The notes below the pieces were generated by a model, which made no database searches, was not told the origin of the DNA, and saw only the letters and a program-made list of their open reading frames with translations. Below are positions 36,678 through 38,973 of a stretch of DNA of 38,973 nt, in pieces. The translations under genes were made by a program, and so were the position numbers. The stretch's first letter is position 1. Each line of letters begins with the position of its first letter. This DNA comes from Pseudomonadota bacterium (GTDB taxonomy: Bacteria; Pseudomonadota; Gammaproteobacteria; Steroidobacterales; Steroidobacteraceae). The stretch lies in the NCBI GenBank assembly GCA_025356815.1, contig JANXQL010000016.1, positions 1 through 38,973 on the forward strand, in the 5' to 3' direction.

Positions 36678-37739
36678 ATGGCAGCCATTGACGAGTACCT
36701 CGCCGATGTCCTCAACCGCAAGGGATCGGACCTGCATTTCCTGGCCGGCGACCCGGCCAGGCTGCGCGTCTACGGCGACCTGCAGGCGCTGCGCCCGGAG
36801 CCGCTGAAGGCCGATTTCGTGCGCGAAGCGCTGCTGGAGATCATGCCGCAGAAGGCAATCTCGCGCTTCGAGGAGAAGGACGGCGCCGACTTCGCCTATT
36901 CGGTGCCCGGCCTGGCGCGCTTTCGAGTCAACGTGATGCGCCACCTGCACGGCATGGGCGCGATCTGCCGCGTGATCCCCTCCGCGGCACTGACGCTCGA
37001 CCAACTGAGCATGCCGGACGCGGTGCGCAACATGTGCCGCGTCAACAGCGGCCTGATTCTCGTCACCGGCAAGACCGGCTCCGGCAAGTCGACGACCCTC
37101 GCGGCGATGATCGACGATATCAACACGCGCGTGCAGGGGCATATCCTCACCGTCGAGGACCCGATCGAGTTCGTGCACCAGCGCAAGAGCTGCCTGATCA
37201 GCCAGCGCGAGGTCGGCGTGCATGCGCCATCGTTCTCGGCTGCCGTCCACTCGGCGCTGCGCGAGGATCCGGACGTCGTGCTGGTCGGCGAAATGCGCGA
37301 CCTGGAGACCATCAGCGTCGCGGTCTCCGCGGCAGAGATGGGCATCCTCGTAATGGGCACCCTGCACACCAACGGCGCGTCCGCGACGGTCGATCGCATC
37401 GTCAACGCGTTCCCCTCGGACAAGCAGCCACACGTGCGCACGATGCTCTCCACCAGCCTGCGTGGCGTCATCTCGCAGCAGCTGATCCCGCGCGTCGGGC
37501 AGCCCGGCCGGGTGGCGGCGCTGGAGATCATGGTCAACACGCCGGCGGTTGCCAACCTGATCCGCCAGGGCAAGATCGACCAGCTCGAGAACACCATGCA
37601 AAGCGGTGCCGCGCATGGCATGCGGACGATGGACATGGCGATCACGCAGCTGCTCGAGGCCCGCGCCATCAGCGGCCGGGAAGCCTACCGCAAGGCCATC
37701 AACAAGCAGCGCTTCGAGCAGTACAAGGACGCCCGTTGA
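36678..37739 (+). CDS. PilT-family retraction ATPase, copy 2
   Basis: A 353-residue paralogue of the preceding ATPase. Walker A GKTGSGKST is at the same residues (131-139), followed by VEDPIEFVHQ, DPDVVLVGEMRD and MGTLHTNGASATVDR. Its C-terminal motif AVANLIRQGK is closer to the AIRNLIREGK of PilT than copy 1. The N-terminal domain (MAAIDEYLADVLNRKGSDLH) is of the usual PAS-like type. GAGG lies seven bases before the ATG. The pair may form a PilT/PilU-type system, or serve a separate pilus or secretion machine; no other pilus genes are in the window. Confidence 0.92.
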   Translation: MAAIDEYLADVLNRKGSDLHFLAGDPARLRVYGDLQALRPEPLKADFVREALLEIMPQKAISRFEEKDGADFAYSVPGLARFRVNVMRHLHGMGAICRVIPSAALTLDQLSMPDAVRNMCRVNSGLILVTGKTGSGKSTTLAAMIDDINTRVQGHILTVEDPIEFVHQRKSCLISQREVGVHAPSFSAAVHSALREDPDVVLVGEMRDLETISVAVSAAEMGILVMGTLHTNGASATVDRIVNAFPSDKQPHVRTMLSTSLRGVISQQLIPRVGQPGRVAALEIMVNTPAVANLIRQGKIDQLENTMQSGAAHGMRTMDMAITQLLEARAISGREAYRKAINKQRFEQYKDAR

Positions 37740-37777
37740 CGACCCCGCGGCGCCCCTGAGCGGGACGACCGCCGCGC

Positions 37778-37786
37778 TGGCATAAT
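37778..37786 (+). promoter_or_regulatory. Extended -10 promoter of metG
   Basis: TGGCATAAT, an extended -10 element, lies 34 bases before the metG ATG and would give a leader of about 28 bases. The same nonamer precedes the kinase gene. Confidence 0.55.
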
Positions 37787-37820
37787 AGCGGGCCGTCCTG
37801 CCCCCAACCGTAGACCCTTC

Positions 37821-38973
37821 ATGCGCCGTATTCTCGTCACCAGCGCCCTGCCCTACGCCAATGGTCCGCTGCACTTCGGGCACATCCTTGAGGCTGTGCA
37901 GACCGACATCTGGGCCCGCTCGCTGCGCATGGCCGGCCACGAGTGCACCTACGTCTGCGCGGACGACACCCACGGCACGCCGATGATGCTCAAGGCGCAG
38001 GCCGAGGGCATCACGCCGGAGGAACTGATCGCCGCCGTGGAGGCCGAGCACCGCGCGACCTATCGCGACTTCATGGTCGACCACGCCCAGTTCCATTCGA
38101 CGCATAGCGCCGAGAACCGGGAGATGACCGAAAGGATCTTCCTGGCCCTCGACAAGGCCGGCTACATCGCCAAGCGGACGATCCGCCAGGCGTACGACGC
38201 CCAGGCACAGATGTTCCTGCCGGACCGCTACGTGAAGGGCACGTGCCCGCGCTGCGGCAGCAAGGACCAGTACGGTGACAGCTGCGAATCCTGCGGTGCG
38301 ACCTACTCGCCCTCCGAACTGATCGACGCGGTCTCAGTCGTCAGCGGCACGCCCCCGGTGGAACGCGAGTCCGAGCACCTGTTCTTCCGGCTCGACGCGT
38401 TCGAGACCATGCTGCGAGCGTGGACGCGCTCCGGCGCCCTGCACCAGAGCGTCGCCAACAAGCTCGACGAGTGGTTCGACGCGGGCCTTCGCGACTGGGA
38501 CATCTCGCGCGACGCGCCATACTTCGGCTTCGAAATCCCCGGCCACCCGGGCAAGTACTTCTACGTCTGGCTCGACGCCCCGGTCGGCTACATGGCCTCA
38601 AGCCTCGCCCTCGCCCGCCGCAAGGGGCTTGATTTCAACGCCTGGTGGGGCGCCGAGAACCCGGGCGTCATCAAATGGGGCGACCGGCTGCAGAGGGACT
38701 ACAACAAGGCGTGCGAGGCCATGCTCACTGAGCTCTGGTCGAACTACGGCGAGCTGACCGAGATCTGGTTCGACGGCGGAGTGCTGCCCGTGGACAAGGG
38801 CGGCCCCGACCTGTTTCCCATACTGCAGAAACATCAGCCCGACGCGGTCGTGTTCCAAAGTCCCGCTCCCGGCGGAATCCGTTGGATCGGGAACGAGAAC
38901 GGCGTTGCGAAGTATCCGTGCTGGAGCACCGTCAAGAAGCTGAACGATTCGGGGGCCGGCGACCCGGACGGCG
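37821..38973 (+). CDS. metG: Methionyl-tRNA synthetase, N-terminal part; aberrant 3-prime end
   Basis: The first 277 or so codons encode a normal class I Met[18 protein letters not shown] carries the HIGH-type motif, [19 protein letters not shown] follows, then the zinc knuckles [26 protein letters not shown]-like helix segments and [16 protein letters not shown]. From about codon 278 the frame stops resembling MetRS, where family members continue toward YHFIGKDI and KMSKS, and becomes GH29 alpha-L-fucosidase-like to the window end. There is no stop or frameshift, so the open frame runs off the edge. The catalytic core is incomplete: KMSKS and the anticodon-binding domain are absent from the visible part. 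An assembly chimera is likely. The start and N-terminal identity are secure. Confidence 0.9.
   Translation, partial: MRRILVTSALPYANGPLHFGHILEAVQTDIWARSLRMAGHECTYVCADDTHGTPMMLKAQAEGITPEELIAAVEAEHRATYRDFMVDHAQFHSTHSAENREMTERIFLALDKAGYIAKRTIRQAYDAQAQMFLPDRYVKGTCPRCGSKDQYGDSCESCGATYSPSELIDAVSVVSGTPPVERESEHLFFRLDAFETMLRAWTRSGALHQSVANKLDEWFDAGLRDWDISRDAPYFGFEIPGHPGKYFYVWLDAPVGYMASSLALARRKGLDFNAWWGAENPGVIKWGDRLQRDYNKACEAMLTELWSNYGELTEIWFDGGVLPVDKGGPDLFPILQKHQPDAVVFQSPAPGGIRWIGNENGVAKYPCWSTVKKLNDSGAGDPDG
38655..38973 (+). other. Alpha-L-fucosidase-like (GH29) segment fused to metG
   Basis: In the metG frame this segment encodes [20 protein letters not shown], then EIWFDGG (with the nucleophile-type Asp of GH29), [20 protein letters not shown] and [20 protein letters not shown], all characteristic of GH29 fucosidases. 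Codons such as ATA, AAA, CAT, AGT, GGA and TAT appear here, while they are rare upstream. The boundary lies roughly at 38650-38670, around WWGAENPG. It is partial, lacking both the fucosidase N-terminus and its end. Different codon use and unrelated function point to foreign sequence, most simply a misassembled contig end. Confidence 0.75.

Noticed and set aside
35577-37739. The two PilT genes as a recent tandem duplication
   Set aside because: Their N- and C-terminal regions differ substantially, with only catalytic motifs shared, so the duplication is old or they are separate paralogues.
35880-38105. 741-codon antisense open frame across both PilT genes and metG
   Set aside because: It crosses three clearly coding plus-strand genes, and its His/Asp/Arg-rich translation resembles no family.
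38640-38973. Frameshift or nonsense decay of metG
   Set aside because: The frame continues without a stop into recognisable GH29 protein sequence, so this is a junction with other sequence, not a reading-frame error.

Overview
This is a GC-rich (about two thirds G+C by eye), densely packed chromosomal segment from a gammaproteobacterium, probably related to the Xanthomonadales/Steroidobacterales. The evidence is conserved gammaproteobacterial gene order: lptF-lptG divergent from pepA-holC-valS; wrbA, a DUF2069 gene and hda, then a CDP-alcohol phosphotransferase gene and a DUF2066 gene, then purM-purN-DUF3108; and the metG/mrp/dcd neighbourhood. Most genes are housekeeping. No rRNA, tRNA, CRISPR array, insertion sequence or prophage was seen, and no stretch over 300 bases lacks a gene.

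Layout. 1-5419 (+): a lipoprotein, an N-acyl-D-amino-acid deacylase-like amidohydrolase, a MAPEG protein, an unrecognised protein and an RDD membrane protein. 5416-7565 (-): lptG and lptF for LPS export. 7763-12461 (+): pepA, holC, valS. 12475-17166 (+): MoxR ATPase, DUF58, TgpA-like transglutaminase and an MtfA-like metallopeptidase with touching genes. 17172-20854 (-): prfC, rimI, family-4 uracil-DNA glycosylase, pssA. 20967-23294 (+): proS and a lytic transglycosylase. 23301-23591 (-): a small DUF4398 lipoprotein. 23685-24646 (+): wrbA and a DUF2069 gene. 24615-26868 (-): hda, a PgsA-like gene and a DUF2066 gene. 26968-29420 (+): purM, purN, DUF3108. 29425-33082 (-): dcd and mrp. 33174-37739 (+): a HEAT-repeat protein kinase followed by two PilT-family ATPases. 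37821 to the end (+): metG.

The standout is the dCTP deaminase gene (29425-31956). Its 187-residue host protein is interrupted by two complete-looking inteins inserted only five residues apart in the catalytic Ser-x-x-x-Arg segment. Intein 1 (393 aa) carries a LAGLIDADG-type endonuclease that has apparently lost one catalytic acid. Intein 2 (263 aa) carries an HNH-like endonuclease and an atypical C-terminal junction. No active deaminase can form unless both are removed.

Two other points merit attention. The HEAT-kinase/PilT/PilT operon sits between mrp and metG, which are direct neighbours in many gammaproteobacteria; it looks like a kinase-linked pilus-retraction module. At the right end, the metG frame changes near base 38655, without a stop, into sequence resembling a GH29 alpha-L-fucosidase, with a visible change in codon use. 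An assembly chimera at a contig end is the likeliest explanation.
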